This document shows, in pieces, positions 28,290 to 36,405 of a stretch of 64,000 nt of DNA (positions within the stretch are counted from its first letter, which is position 1; the number at the start of each line of letters is the position of its first letter). The DNA is from Namhaeicola sp039714555. GTDB lineage: Bacteria; Bacteroidota; Bacteroidia; Flavobacteriales; Flavobacteriaceae. The notes under the pieces were generated by a model. It searched no databases. It saw only the letters and a list, made by a program, of their open reading frames with translations, and was not told the origin of the DNA. The translations under genes were made by a program, and so were the position numbers. The DNA is taken from assembly GCA_039714555.1 (NCBI GenBank), contig JBDLJB010000005.1, positions 1-64,000 of the forward strand, in the 5' to 3' direction.

Positions 28290-28311
28290 TATAATTATAA
28301 AATTTAAGGCG

Positions 28312-28319
28312 CAAAAATA
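28312..28319 (-). promoter_or_regulatory. -7 promoter element of argS
   Basis: The minus strand reads TATTTTTG followed by CG, matching TAnnTTTGC, about 22 bp before the argS ATG. No clear TTG at the -33 distance. Confidence 0.4.
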
Positions 28320-28378
28320 ACTATTTTAACATGAAAATTGATGTTATTATTTATTTTTGGTTCATTAATAAAGAAAAA

Positions 28379-28873
28379 ATGGAAATAAATTTAGAACAAT
28401 TATCAAAATTAGCTAAAGAAAAACATGATGAGAATAAAAAATACTTCTCAATTCTTAAAAAGAAAAAACTAAAACGGTTAGATCTTATAATGCAAGAATT
28501 ACATGAAGATGAATTTGAAAGAACCGATTGTTTAGCTTGTGCTAATTGTTGTAAAACTACTAGCCCGATTTTTACTGAAAAAGATATCACCAGGATTTCA
28601 AAATATTTACGTTTAAAAGAATTTCAATTTATTGAACAATATTTATATCGTGATGAAGATGATTTTATGGTATTAAAAAACTCACCTTGTACATTTTTAG
28701 ATAATGATAATTCCTGTTTTATTTATGATGTTCGACCAAAAGCTTGCAGAGAATACCCACATACAAATAGAAAAAAATTCATTAAAATAACTGACCTTTC
28801 GTTAAAAAATACAGAGGTTTGCCCGGCAGTATATAATATTATTGAAGCTTTAAAAATAAGATTACCCATGTAG
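28379..28873 (+). CDS. YkgJ-family cysteine cluster protein
   Basis: A 164-residue protein of the YkgJ/CxxCxxCC family, which probably binds zinc or an iron-sulfur cluster. The cluster is CLACANCC (51-58), followed by SPCTFLDNDNSCFIYDVRPKACREYPH and a last CPAVY. A basic helix (KYFSILKKKKLKRLD) comes first. The function of the family is unknown. I prefer the ATG at 28379; an upstream ATG at 28331 would add 16 hydrophobic residues, but a promoter-like TATTTTTG at 28352-28359 lies inside that extension, and the shorter form has the family's polar N terminus. Confidence 0.8.
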   Translation: MEINLEQLSKLAKEKHDENKKYFSILKKKKLKRLDLIMQELHEDEFERTDCLACANCCKTTSPIFTEKDITRISKYLRLKEFQFIEQYLYRDEDDFMVLKNSPCTFLDNDNSCFIYDVRPKACREYPHTNRKKFIKITDLSLKNTEVCPAVYNIIEALKIRLPM

Positions 28874-29017
28874 AATCATAGGTATTAGTAATTTCCTTTA
28901 GTTTTTTTATACAAAAAGAATTGTTTTTAAATTTTATTTAAACGCTAACATAAATCATAACATTGGTAACAATAATTTTTATAACTTTATGCGAAAGAAA
29001 TATTAAAGCTATTTACC

Positions 29018-31126
29018 ATGAAAATATACGATGAAAAACAGATTAAAAACATTGCTTTAGTTGGCGCCCATGACAGCGGCAAGACTACTCTTGCCGAAAC
29101 TATGTTATTTGAAGCGGGACTTATAAACCGTAGAGGTTCAATTGAAGATAAGAACACAATTGCTGATTATCATGAAATTGAACATGAAAGAGAAACCTCA
29201 ATTTATGCAACTCCATTACATACAGAATGGCGAAATTATAAGATCAATATTATTGATACGCCCGGATTAGACGATTTTATTGGTGAAATTGCTTCAACCA
29301 TGCGTGTTGCCGACTCAGTTGTTACTGTAATAAACGCGCAACACGGAGTAGAAGTTGGGACTGAAATTATCTGGTCTTATGTCAATAGATTTAGTAAACC
29401 TACACTTTTTGTAGTGAATCAAATTGACCACCTTAATGCTAATTATGATCAAAGTTTTAAGAGTATTGTAGAATTAGTGGGTAATAATGCTGTCAAAGTT
29501 CAATATCCTATACAAGTTGATGGAGCTCAATGTATTATTGATGTTTTAAAAATGAAGATGTATAAATTTGGTAAGGATGGAGGGAAACCGGAAAAACTTG
29601 AAATACCTGAAGATCAAAAAGATATCGCTGATAATTTGCACAATGAATTGGTAGAAAAAGCTGCCGAAAATGATGAAGAGTTAATGGAATTATTTTTTGA
29701 TAAAGGAACTTTAAATGAAGATGAAATGCGATTGGGTATTCAAAAAGGTATGCTCAATCACGAATTATTTCCAGTTTTTTGTATTTCGGCGTTAATGAAT
29801 ATGGGTAGTGGAAGATTGATGGGCTTCATTGATAATGTTGCTCCGGCTGCAGCCGATCTAAAACCTGAACAAAGTGTTGAAGGAAAAGATGTTATTTGTA
29901 AATCAAGTGAGCCTACAGTCTTATTTATCTTTAAAACTTTTCACGAACCAAATTTAGGGCAGGTAACTTTCTTTAAAGTAAAATCAGGTGAGGTTAAAGT
30001 AAATGATAAATTGGTAAATTCTCGTAATAGAGAAGTTGAAAGTTTAAATCAACTTTTTATTATGGATGGTAAAAAGAGAGAATCTGTTGAAAAATTATCA
30101 GCAGGTGACATAGGTGCTACTTTAAAAATAAAAAATACTGAAACTAATGATACTTTGCATACACCTAAGATAAAGACAACAATTAAACCGATTATATTTC
30201 CAGAGCCTAGAATTAGAAAGGTGATGAATGCAAAAAATAAAAAAGATGAGGAAAAATTAGGTGAATTCCTTAAAAAATTAAAAAGTCAAGATCCAACTAT
30301 AATCTCAGAATATTCTTCTGAATTAAAACAACTAATTTTATCTTGTCAAGGTGAATTACATCTGGCAACAATTGATTGGACCTTAAAAAATATATATGGA
30401 ATTGAAGCAGAATTCACACAGCCCAAAATTGCTTACCGTGAAACTATTCAAAGACCTGCAACCGCATCTTACAAACATAAAAAACAATCAGGAGGAGCTG
30501 GCCAGTTTGGAGAAGTGCATTTAAAAATTGAGCCATTGTATGAAGGAATTGGCGAGCCGGAAGGTTTTAATATAAGAGGGAAAGAAGAAATTGATCTTGA
30601 TTGGGGTGGAAAACTCATATTTTATAACTGTATAACCGGAGGTGTAATTGACACACGTTATTTGCCAGCAATTTTAAAAGGAATTTTAGAAGTTATGGAA
30701 GAGGGGCCTCTTACAAAATCTTATGCCAGAGATATTAGAGTTATGATTTATGATGGTAAAATGCATTCAGTTGATTCAAATGATATTTCGTTTAAAATTG
30801 CTGGAGCTCATGCTTTTAAAGAAGCTTTTTTAAATGCTAAACCTAAATTGTTAGAACCTATTCAAGATTTAGAAGTTAGAGTTCCTGAGGAATTAATGGG
30901 TAATGTGATGACCGATCTACAATCGCGTAGGGCAATAATCGTTGGAATGGATAGTGATGGAAAACATCAAATTATCAAAGCAAAAGTTCCACTTGCTGAT
31001 ATGTATAAATATTCAACCAGCTTACGCTCGCAAACTCAAGGTAGAGCAACATTTAAAACAAGTTTTTCTTCTTTTGAACCTGTACCACAAAACATACAGC
31101 AAGAGCTTATTAAAAAAGAAGAATAG
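29018..31126 (+). CDS. EF-G paralog (EF-G2-like) with altered GTPase motifs
   Basis: A 702-residue ribosomal translocase paralog with the full five-domain EF-G layout. The P loop is GAHDSGKTT (16-24). Switch I has ERETSI where EF-G has ERGITI. The G3 motif is DTPGLDDF (80-87), so the catalytic histidine of DTPGH is leucine. G4 is NQID (134-137) instead of NKxD. The C-terminal domains IV and V are present (KQSGGAGQFGEVHLKIEP and ending SFSSFEPVP). These changes predict poor or absent GTP hydrolysis. A GTPase-deficient EF-G2 that drives translation when energy is short is known in Bacteroides; this is probably the same family. It is unlikely to be the only EF-G of the cell. A terminator follows. 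Confidence 0.88.
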   Translation: MKIYDEKQIKNIALVGAHDSGKTTLAETMLFEAGLINRRGSIEDKNTIADYHEIEHERETSIYATPLHTEWRNYKINIIDTPGLDDFIGEIASTMRVADSVVTVINAQHGVEVGTEIIWSYVNRFSKPTLFVVNQIDHLNANYDQSFKSIVELVGNNAVKVQYPIQVDGAQCIIDVLKMKMYKFGKDGGKPEKLEIPEDQKDIADNLHNELVEKAAENDEELMELFFDKGTLNEDEMRLGIQKGMLNHELFPVFCISALMNMGSGRLMGFIDNVAPAAADLKPEQSVEGKDVICKSSEPTVLFIFKTFHEPNLGQVTFFKVKSGEVKVNDKLVNSRNREVESLNQLFIMDGKKRESVEKLSAGDIGATLKIKNTETNDTLHTPKIKTTIKPIIFPEPRIRKVMNAKNKKDEEKLGEFLKKLKSQDPTIISEYSSELKQLILSCQGELHLATIDWTLKNIYGIEAEFTQPKIAYRETIQRPATASYKHKKQSGGAGQFGEVHLKIEPLYEGIGEPEGFNIRGKEEIDLDWGGKLIFYNCITGGVIDTRYLPAILKGILEVMEEGPLTKSYARDIRVMIYDGKMHSVDSNDISFKIAGAHAFKEAFLNAKPKLLEPIQDLEVRVPEELMGNVMTDLQSRRAIIVGMDSDGKHQIIKAKVPLADMYKYSTSLRSQTQGRATFKTSFSSFEPVPQNIQQELIKKEE

Positions 31127-31138
31127 GTCTAATTATAT

Positions 31139-31175
31139 AACTTGCGAGATTGAAAAGTATCTCGCAAGTTTTTCT
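31139..31175 (+). terminator. terminator after the EF-G paralog gene
   Basis: Perfect 12 bp arms (31139-31150 and 31159-31170, AACTTGCGAGAT and its complement) with an 8-base loop, then TTTCTT. Confidence 0.88.
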
Positions 31176-31227
31176 TCAGTTTAATAATAATTCAATTTTG
31201 AAACTCGCAGTAAATTAAGGTGTTTAT

Positions 31228-31995
31228 ATGAAAATATTTAGATCAGAAAGTTTTGTTGATTATAGCACATATACTTTTAATTATGCTATTTATTGTTTAA
31301 AAGAATCTCAAAATGAATTACCAGAGATTTATGATAAAGGATTTTTACCCTATTCAAATAATATTGAATTAAAACAAGAAACATATTATTTGGCGCGTAG
31401 CCTGAGGGTTGATCTAAGTAATTTTAAAGAAACTTCAGAAAATAGAAGAGTTTTAAGAAAAATTGAAGTAAAAACACCTAATTTTATCTTAAGGCCAGTA
31501 GAAAAATTTGATTTACTAAATAATGATTTTCAAAGTTTTTGTTTAGATTTTGCATCAAACCGTTTTAGTGAAAATATAAGTAGAGAAAGGTTAAATTATA
31601 TTTTAAAAACCAAAAGTATAAGTCATATTTTTGAATTTTTATTAGATCATAAAAAAGTGGGTTATGTAATTGCTATTATTGAAAATGGTATGTTACATTA
31701 TTGGTTTGCTTTTTTTGATCTTAGTTTTCAAGAGTATTCTCTAGGTAAATATATGATGTTTAGTGTTATAAATTGGGCCAGAGAAAATAATCTGAAATAT
31801 GTTTATTTAGGAACTTCATACGGTGAAAAATCATTGTATAAAGTCCGTGATTTTAAGGGTTTAGAATTTTTTGATGGTAATCAATGGAATAATAATATGA
31901 AGATCCTGAAAAATAAATGTAAAAAAGATAAAAGTTTTACATTAGATTATTTTAAACAAGACACGGATTTATTTTTAGAAAATTTATCTTATTAA
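31228..31995 (+). CDS. ATE/Bpt-like aminoacyl-tRNA-protein transferase (GNAT fold)
   Basis: A 255-residue protein resembling the C-terminal GNAT half of arginyl/leucyl-tRNA-protein transferases (ATE1/Bpt). Supporting patterns are DKGFLPYS, YYLARSLRVDL, SENRRV near residues 55-75, then YVIAIIENGMLHYWFAFFD and LKYVYLGTSYGEKSLYK. Those enzymes add an amino acid to protein N termini and mark them for degradation. The N-terminal Cys cluster of full-length ATE1 is not seen, so activity and substrate are uncertain. The gene stands alone after a terminator, upstream of a small Cys protein. Confidence 0.68.
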   Translation: MKIFRSESFVDYSTYTFNYAIYCLKESQNELPEIYDKGFLPYSNNIELKQETYYLARSLRVDLSNFKETSENRRVLRKIEVKTPNFILRPVEKFDLLNNDFQSFCLDFASNRFSENISRERLNYILKTKSISHIFEFLLDHKKVGYVIAIIENGMLHYWFAFFDLSFQEYSLGKYMMFSVINWARENNLKYVYLGTSYGEKSLYKVRDFKGLEFFDGNQWNNNMKILKNKCKKDKSFTLDYFKQDTDLFLENLSY

Positions 31996-32064
31996 AAATA
32001 ATCATTTAAATCAACGAATAGATTTTATAAAATAATTAAATTTGTATTTTAAAACTTTATATTG

Positions 32065-32292
32065 ATGAAACTTCTTTTAATTACCATAGTATTACTTGCT
32101 TTAGCTTTTGCCGGAATTGCTATAAAAATTTGGGCAAAAAAAGATGGAGAATTTGAAGGGACTTGCTCTGGCAGTAATGCAAAACTTAGAGCAAAAGGTA
32201 TAACTTGTGGTTGTGGAGGAGAAGGGAGTTGTCATAATAAAGTTGATGAGCAACAAGCTGTGCCTCAGATACAAGTAAAGAAACTTTCCTAA
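32065..32292 (+). CDS. small membrane-anchored cysteine protein
   Basis: A 75-residue protein with one N-terminal hydrophobic helix (LLLITIVLLALAFAGIAI) and a short exposed part containing four cysteines: Cys34, Cys48, Cys50 and Cys56 in EGTCSG and ITCGCGGEGSCHN. The pattern could bind a metal or cluster. Similar short 'membrane or secreted' proteins are widespread in flavobacteria, without known function. The start is the ATG at 32065; the preceding TTG is in frame but adds only one residue. A TAAATTTG element at 32037-32044 may drive it. The glycosyltransferase gene begins 6 bp after it. Confidence 0.72.
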   Translation: MKLLLITIVLLALAFAGIAIKIWAKKDGEFEGTCSGSNAKLRAKGITCGCGGEGSCHNKVDEQQAVPQIQVKKLS

Positions 32293-32298
32293 CAAAAG

Positions 32299-33405
32299 AT
32301 GTTACTTTTTGTTACTTTTTTCATTGTTGTAATTATTCAAATTTTTTATTTCTATTATCTTTTTGGTAAATTCTCATATTCTGGATATAAAGAAATTCAA
32401 AAAGAAAATACACTTCCTGTTTCTGTAATAATCTGTGCTAGGAACGAAGAAACAAATCTGAAAAACTTTTTACCTTATATTGCAGAACAGAATCACCCTG
32501 ATTTTGAAATTATACTTGTTAATGATGCATCGACAGATCATTCTTTTCAAGTAATGCAAGATTTTAAAAAAGAATATTTAAAAAATTCAAATATTTCAAA
32601 GATTCAGATAATTACTTTAACTGAAAGCAAGGGTAAAAAAAATGCTTTAGAAAAAGGTATTAGAATAGCTTCAAATAAATTTCTTTTGCTTACTGATGCA
32701 GATTGTAAACCAATTTCAAATAAATGGGTTAGTAAAATGAGTTTGAGTTTTAATAATGGCAAAACAATTATTTTAGGGTATGGAGCTTATCAAAAAATAA
32801 AGAAATCATTTTTAAATAAGCTCATTAGGTTTGAAACCCTTATGACAGCAATACAGTATTTTTCTTATGCTAATTTAGGAATACCCTATATGGGTGTTGG
32901 AAGAAATATTGCTTATGCAAAAAATGAATTTTATAGTGTTAAAGGTTTTGATAGCCATAAACATATTAAATCTGGTGATGATGATTTATTAATTAATCAA
33001 ATAGCTACAAAAAACAATTCTTCAATTTGTACAGATCAAGATGCTTTTACAATATCAATTCCTAAAACAAATTTTAAAGTTTGGTTTAATCAAAAAAGAA
33101 GACATATAACAACTGCTACCAATTATAAAAAAAATCACCAATTTTTACTTGGATTATTTTATGTTTCTCAATTTTTATTTTGGTTTTTAGCAATAGGTTT
33201 AATTTTAAAAGGAAATACTATACAGTACGTATTATTATTGATTTTTTTTCGCTTCCTTTTTTGGTATATTACAATTTATAAATCTGCAAAAATGTTGAAT
33301 GAAACAGATTTGATTTTTTTGGCACCAGTATTAGAAATTGGGATTATTTGTACACAAATGTGTATCTTTATCGTTAATATAGTTTCACCTCAAAAAAAAT
33401 GGTGA
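32299..33405 (+). CDS. family 2 glycosyltransferase, membrane-bound
   Basis: A 368-residue GT2 enzyme. An N-terminal membrane helix (MLLFVTFFIVVIIQIFYFYY) precedes the catalytic domain, with VSVIICARNEETNL, ILVNDASTDHS, LLTDADCKP (DxD) and a QKRRH motif resembling the QxxRW product-binding site in FNQKRRHITTATNY. About three C-terminal helices follow. The layout suits a processive or polyprenol-linked enzyme that makes surface glycans or glycolipids. It follows the small Cys protein by 6 bp and precedes the sigma factor gene by 35 bp. Confidence 0.87.
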   Translation: MLLFVTFFIVVIIQIFYFYYLFGKFSYSGYKEIQKENTLPVSVIICARNEETNLKNFLPYIAEQNHPDFEIILVNDASTDHSFQVMQDFKKEYLKNSNISKIQIITLTESKGKKNALEKGIRIASNKFLLLTDADCKPISNKWVSKMSLSFNNGKTIILGYGAYQKIKKSFLNKLIRFETLMTAIQYFSYANLGIPYMGVGRNIAYAKNEFYSVKGFDSHKHIKSGDDDLLINQIATKNNSSICTDQDAFTISIPKTNFKVWFNQKRRHITTATNYKKNHQFLLGLFYVSQFLFWFLAIGLILKGNTIQYVLLLIFFRFLFWYITIYKSAKMLNETDLIFLAPVLEIGIICTQMCIFIVNIVSPQKKW

Positions 33406-33440
33406 TCATTTTTATACATGCTTTTAATTTTAATTGGTAA

Positions 33441-34004
33441 ATGGAAGAAAATTCTGAAATCATTGCACTTATTAATAAAGCTAAAAAAGGTGATCAAATA
33501 GCCTATAAAACTTTATTAAATACTTATTGGAAAGATGTTTATAGATTTCAAATGAGTAAATGTAAAAATGAAGATGAGGCTGAAGATATCACTATTAAAA
33601 CCTTTGCCAAAGCTTTTGATAAAATTGATACTTTTGATAAGAAATACCAGTTTAAGACATGGCTAATTTCAATTTCTTCGAATATTTTTATCGATCATTT
33701 AAGGAAACAAAAAACAGAAACTGTTTCAATGCATAAAAATGATAGTGAGATATTTAAAATTACCGATGAAGAACCTTCTCCGGCTGATAAATTAATTAAT
33801 GAGCAAAATTTAGCACAGTTAAAAGAATATATAAAACAATTAAAACCGCATTATCAAGAAGTTATAAACTTACGTTATTTTAATGAATTGAGTTATAAAG
33901 AAATAGCAGAACAACTCGATGAGCCATTGACTAATATTAAAGTTAAATTATTGAGAGCTAGGAAATTATTATCAGAAATCATTGCAAATAATAAGTTTAA
34001 TTAA
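33441..34004 (+). CDS. ECF-type RNA polymerase sigma factor
   Basis: A 187-residue sigma-70 family factor of the ECF group. Region 2 (about 18-85) has DEAEDITIKTFAKAFDKID and the FKTWLISISSNIFIDHLRKQK core that binds the -10 element. Region 4 (about 130-180) has the helix-turn-helix PHYQEVINLRYFNELSYKEIAE. Region 3 is missing, as expected. No anti-sigma gene is adjacent: the next gene encodes a transporter. The promoter targets are unknown. Confidence 0.9.
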   Translation: MEENSEIIALINKAKKGDQIAYKTLLNTYWKDVYRFQMSKCKNEDEAEDITIKTFAKAFDKIDTFDKKYQFKTWLISISSNIFIDHLRKQKTETVSMHKNDSEIFKITDEEPSPADKLINEQNLAQLKEYIKQLKPHYQEVINLRYFNELSYKEIAEQLDEPLTNIKVKLLRARKLLSEIIANNKFN

Positions 34005-34008
34005 TTTT

Positions 34009-35238
34009 ATGAACTTCAAATCTTTCGCTTTTATAAGGTCATTGGGTCCAGGTTTACTTTTTGCAGGTGCCGCAATTGGAGTTTCACATTTAGTACAATC
34101 AACAAGAGCTGGAGCCGATTTTGGTTTTGGTTTAATTTGGGCTTTATTGTTAATTAATATATTTAAATATCCATTTTTTCAATTTGGTCCAAGATATACT
34201 TCGGCAACAGGTGAAAGTTTAATTGATGGTTATTTGAAATTAGGAAAGGGAGTATTAATAACATATTTTGTACTTACTTTTTTAACCATGTTTACGATTC
34301 AAGCTGCTGTAACGATAGTAACAGCAGGTTTGGCTTCAAATTTATTTGGCATTTCATCTAATCTGGTACTTTGGAGTTTCATAATTACTGTTTTTAGTTT
34401 ATTGATCTTACTTGTAGGAAAGTATAAAGTATTGGACAATTTAATGAAAATTATCATTGTAATCTTAGCAATAAGTTCAGTTATTGCTGTAATCGTTGCA
34501 ATAAATAAAACGAATTTTCAATTTAGCTTTAAGCAAGTTTTACCAAAAGGAAGTATAGAGATAGGGTTTTTAATTGCATTTTTGGGTTGGATGCCGGCAC
34601 CACTTGACATATCAGTATGGCATTCACTCTGGGCAGTTGAAAAGAAAAAAGAAGTCCACCAAACATATGATAAAAAAAGATCATTATTCGATTTTAATAT
34701 TGGTTATTTAACTACAATATTCTTAGGCATATGCTTTGTTTCTTTGGGTGCATTAGTTATGTTTAACTCTGAGGAAGAGTTCAGCGGTAATGCAGGGAAA
34801 TTTGCACAACAACTCATTAGTTTATACACATTAAATTTAGGAGCTGGAACCTCGATCTTTATTTCTATAGCTGCATTTGCTACAATGTTTAGCACTACAT
34901 TAACCACTTTAGATGCTTCGCCAAGGGCTATGGCAAGATCAACCGAATTATTAACAAATAAGAATTCAAATAAGAATTATTTATTTTGGATTTTTTTATT
35001 GGCTGCTGGTACCTTAATCATACTATCTTATTTTTTTACAAATATGACATTTATGGTTAAAATTGCTACAGTTTTATCTTTTTTAACAGCTCCTTTTTAT
35101 GCAATAGCAAACTATATTTTAGTTACGAGTAAACACACACCTATAGAGTATCATCCCTCAAAAGGCCTAAAGTTTTTAAGTTATTTGGGAATTATTTTTT
35201 TAGTAGGATTTAGTATTTGGTTTTTGATGAATTTATAA
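34009..35238 (+). CDS. divergent Nramp-family transporter
   Basis: A 409-residue polytopic inner-membrane protein of the Nramp superfamily, with about 11 helices, starting SLGPGLLFAGAAIGVSHLVQ. Classical Nramp has DPGN in helix 1; here the equivalent is IGVS (23-26). The helix 6 MPH motif is also replaced, by GWMPAPLDISVWHSLW (MPAP at 195-198). It therefore lacks the usual manganese/iron ligands and may carry another ion or solute. I use the ATG at 34009 (5 bp after the sigma factor stop) instead of an in-frame TTG at 33982 inside that gene. It is probably co-transcribed with the sigma factor gene. Confidence 0.82.
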   Translation: MNFKSFAFIRSLGPGLLFAGAAIGVSHLVQSTRAGADFGFGLIWALLLINIFKYPFFQFGPRYTSATGESLIDGYLKLGKGVLITYFVLTFLTMFTIQAAVTIVTAGLASNLFGISSNLVLWSFIITVFSLLILLVGKYKVLDNLMKIIIVILAISSVIAVIVAINKTNFQFSFKQVLPKGSIEIGFLIAFLGWMPAPLDISVWHSLWAVEKKKEVHQTYDKKRSLFDFNIGYLTTIFLGICFVSLGALVMFNSEEEFSGNAGKFAQQLISLYTLNLGAGTSIFISIAAFATMFSTTLTTLDASPRAMARSTELLTNKNSNKNYLFWIFLLAAGTLIILSYFFTNMTFMVKIATVLSFLTAPFYAIANYILVTSKHTPIEYHPSKGLKFLSYLGIIFLVGFSIWFLMNL

Positions 35239-35322
35239 GAAATTTAAAATATTCTGTAATTTGATAATATTGAGAAGCGTTAATTTTAACTTTTTGTTTT
35301 TATCAAAATCCTTTTTTATTAG

Positions 35323-35330
35323 TATTTTTG
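35323..35330 (+). promoter_or_regulatory. -7 promoter element of lipA
   Basis: TATTTTTG followed by CC matches TAnnTTTGC, 22 bp before the lipA ATG. The nearest TTG upstream (35294-35296) is 26 bp away, longer than usual. Confidence 0.4.
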
Positions 35331-35352
35331 CCCACTTAAATTTAGGATTAAA

Positions 35353-36219
35353 ATGTCAGAAGAATCAGTAATTATACCATTAAAAAAACCTGAATGGCTT
35401 CGTGTAAAACTTCCTGTAGGAAAAAAATATACGCAGTTAAGAGGTATTGTTGATAAATACAAACTTAATACTATATGTACAAGTGGTAGTTGTCCTAATA
35501 TGGGTGAATGTTGGGGAGAAGGAACAGCAACATTTATGATCTTAGGTAATATTTGTACGCGTTCTTGTGGTTTTTGTGGTGTTAAAACAGGAAAACCTGA
35601 AAGTGTGGAATGGGATGAGCCAGAAAAAGTTGCTCGTTCAATTCAATTAATGGAGATTAAGCATGCTGTAATTACTTCAGTTGATAGAGATGATCTTAAA
35701 GATGGTGGATCAATAATTTGGGAAGAAACAGTTAAAGCAATTCGAAGAACTAACCCGAATACTACTTTAGAAACTCTTATTCCCGATTTTAGAGGAATTC
35801 ATAGAAATATTGACAGACTTATTGATGTTGCTCCGGAAATTATTTCACATAACTTAGAAACAGTTCGAAGATTAACAAGAGAGGTGAGAATTCAGGCAAA
35901 ATATGACAGAAGTCTAGAAGTTTTAAAATATATTAAAGAAAGTGGTCAAAAAAGGACAAAATCTGGTATTATGCTTGGTTTAGGTGAAAAAGAAGAAGAA
36001 GTAATTGAAACGCTTCACGATTTAAGAAATGCTAAAGTTGATATAGTAACCATAGGGCAATACTTACAACCATCAAAAAAACATTTACCAGTTAAGGAAT
36101 TTATAACTCCTGAGCAATTTAAAAAATATGAGGAAATTGGTTTAAAATTAGGCTTTAAACATGTTGAAAGTGGTGCTTTGGTGCGTTCATCATATCATGC
36201 TCAAAAGCACTTAAATTGA
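35353..36219 (+). CDS. lipA: lipoyl synthase
   Basis: A 288-residue radical SAM enzyme that inserts two sulfurs into octanoyl groups on lipoyl domains. Both clusters are present: the auxiliary cluster Cys42, Cys47 and Cys53 (CTSGSCPNMGEC) and the radical SAM cluster Cys68, Cys72 and Cys75 (CTRSCGFC). The C terminus has the expected SGALVRSSYHA, which supplies the last auxiliary ligand (Ser). Length is normal. lpdA in this window is one partner in the lipoate-using dehydrogenase complexes. It stands alone. Confidence 0.97.
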   Translation: MSEESVIIPLKKPEWLRVKLPVGKKYTQLRGIVDKYKLNTICTSGSCPNMGECWGEGTATFMILGNICTRSCGFCGVKTGKPESVEWDEPEKVARSIQLMEIKHAVITSVDRDDLKDGGSIIWEETVKAIRRTNPNTTLETLIPDFRGIHRNIDRLIDVAPEIISHNLETVRRLTREVRIQAKYDRSLEVLKYIKESGQKRTKSGIMLGLGEKEEEVIETLHDLRNAKVDIVTIGQYLQPSKKHLPVKEFITPEQFKKYEEIGLKLGFKHVESGALVRSSYHAQKHLN

Positions 36220-36271
36220 TAAAAGAAAGTGACAAGTATTTTAACAAAAAATTAACTTAATTATAATTATA

Positions 36272-36286
36272 TGGCATGAAATTTGC
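36272..36286 (+). promoter_or_regulatory. sigma-54 promoter, -24/-12 type
   Basis: TGGCATGAAATTTGC matches the sigma-54 consensus TGGCACGnnnnTTGC at every fixed position except one (C to T), with exact spacing: GG at 36273-36274 and GC at 36285-36286. It is intergenic and points away from lipA, toward a hairpin-rich stretch with no reading frame. Start of transcription would be near 36297. Confidence 0.7.
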
Positions 36287-36296
36287 AATATAAATA

Positions 36297-36389
36297 GTGA
36301 AAAGCAAAATTCCCCACTAATTTTGTTTTCATTATAATTAATTTTGAGTTAGTAAGTTTAAGAAACATCCGCACCTGCGGATGTTTTTT
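36297..36389 (+). ncRNA. candidate sigma-54-dependent small RNA
   Basis: About 93 nt between the sigma-54 promoter and a strong terminator. It has no useful reading frame. The 5' part (36299-36330) folds into a 12 bp stem with one bulged G: GAAAAGCAAAATT pairs with AATTTTGTTTTC around a C-rich loop CCCCACT. A single-stranded AT-rich linker follows, then the terminator hairpin. The neighbours are lipA (same strand, ends 36219) and punA (opposite strand), so the unit looks independent. The C-rich loop could pair with G-rich mRNA sites. I know of no named RNA family matching it. The boundaries are inferred. Confidence 0.55.
36363..36389 (+). terminator. terminator of the candidate small RNA
   Basis: AAACATCCGC, loop ACCT, GCGGATGTTT, then more T: a GC-rich stem in AT-rich DNA with a T tract on the plus strand. 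It may also end lipA read-through. Confidence 0.88.
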
Positions 36390-36405
36390 AATTTTGGGGA
36401 GAATT

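Noticed and set aside
33982..34008. TTG start for the Nramp-like gene inside the sigma factor gene
   Set aside because: The ATG at 34009 begins 5 bp after the sigma factor stop and fits the protein start.
36297..36389. 6S RNA as identity of the candidate small RNA
   Set aside because: It is too short, and lacks the long interrupted helix with a central bubble that marks 6S RNA.
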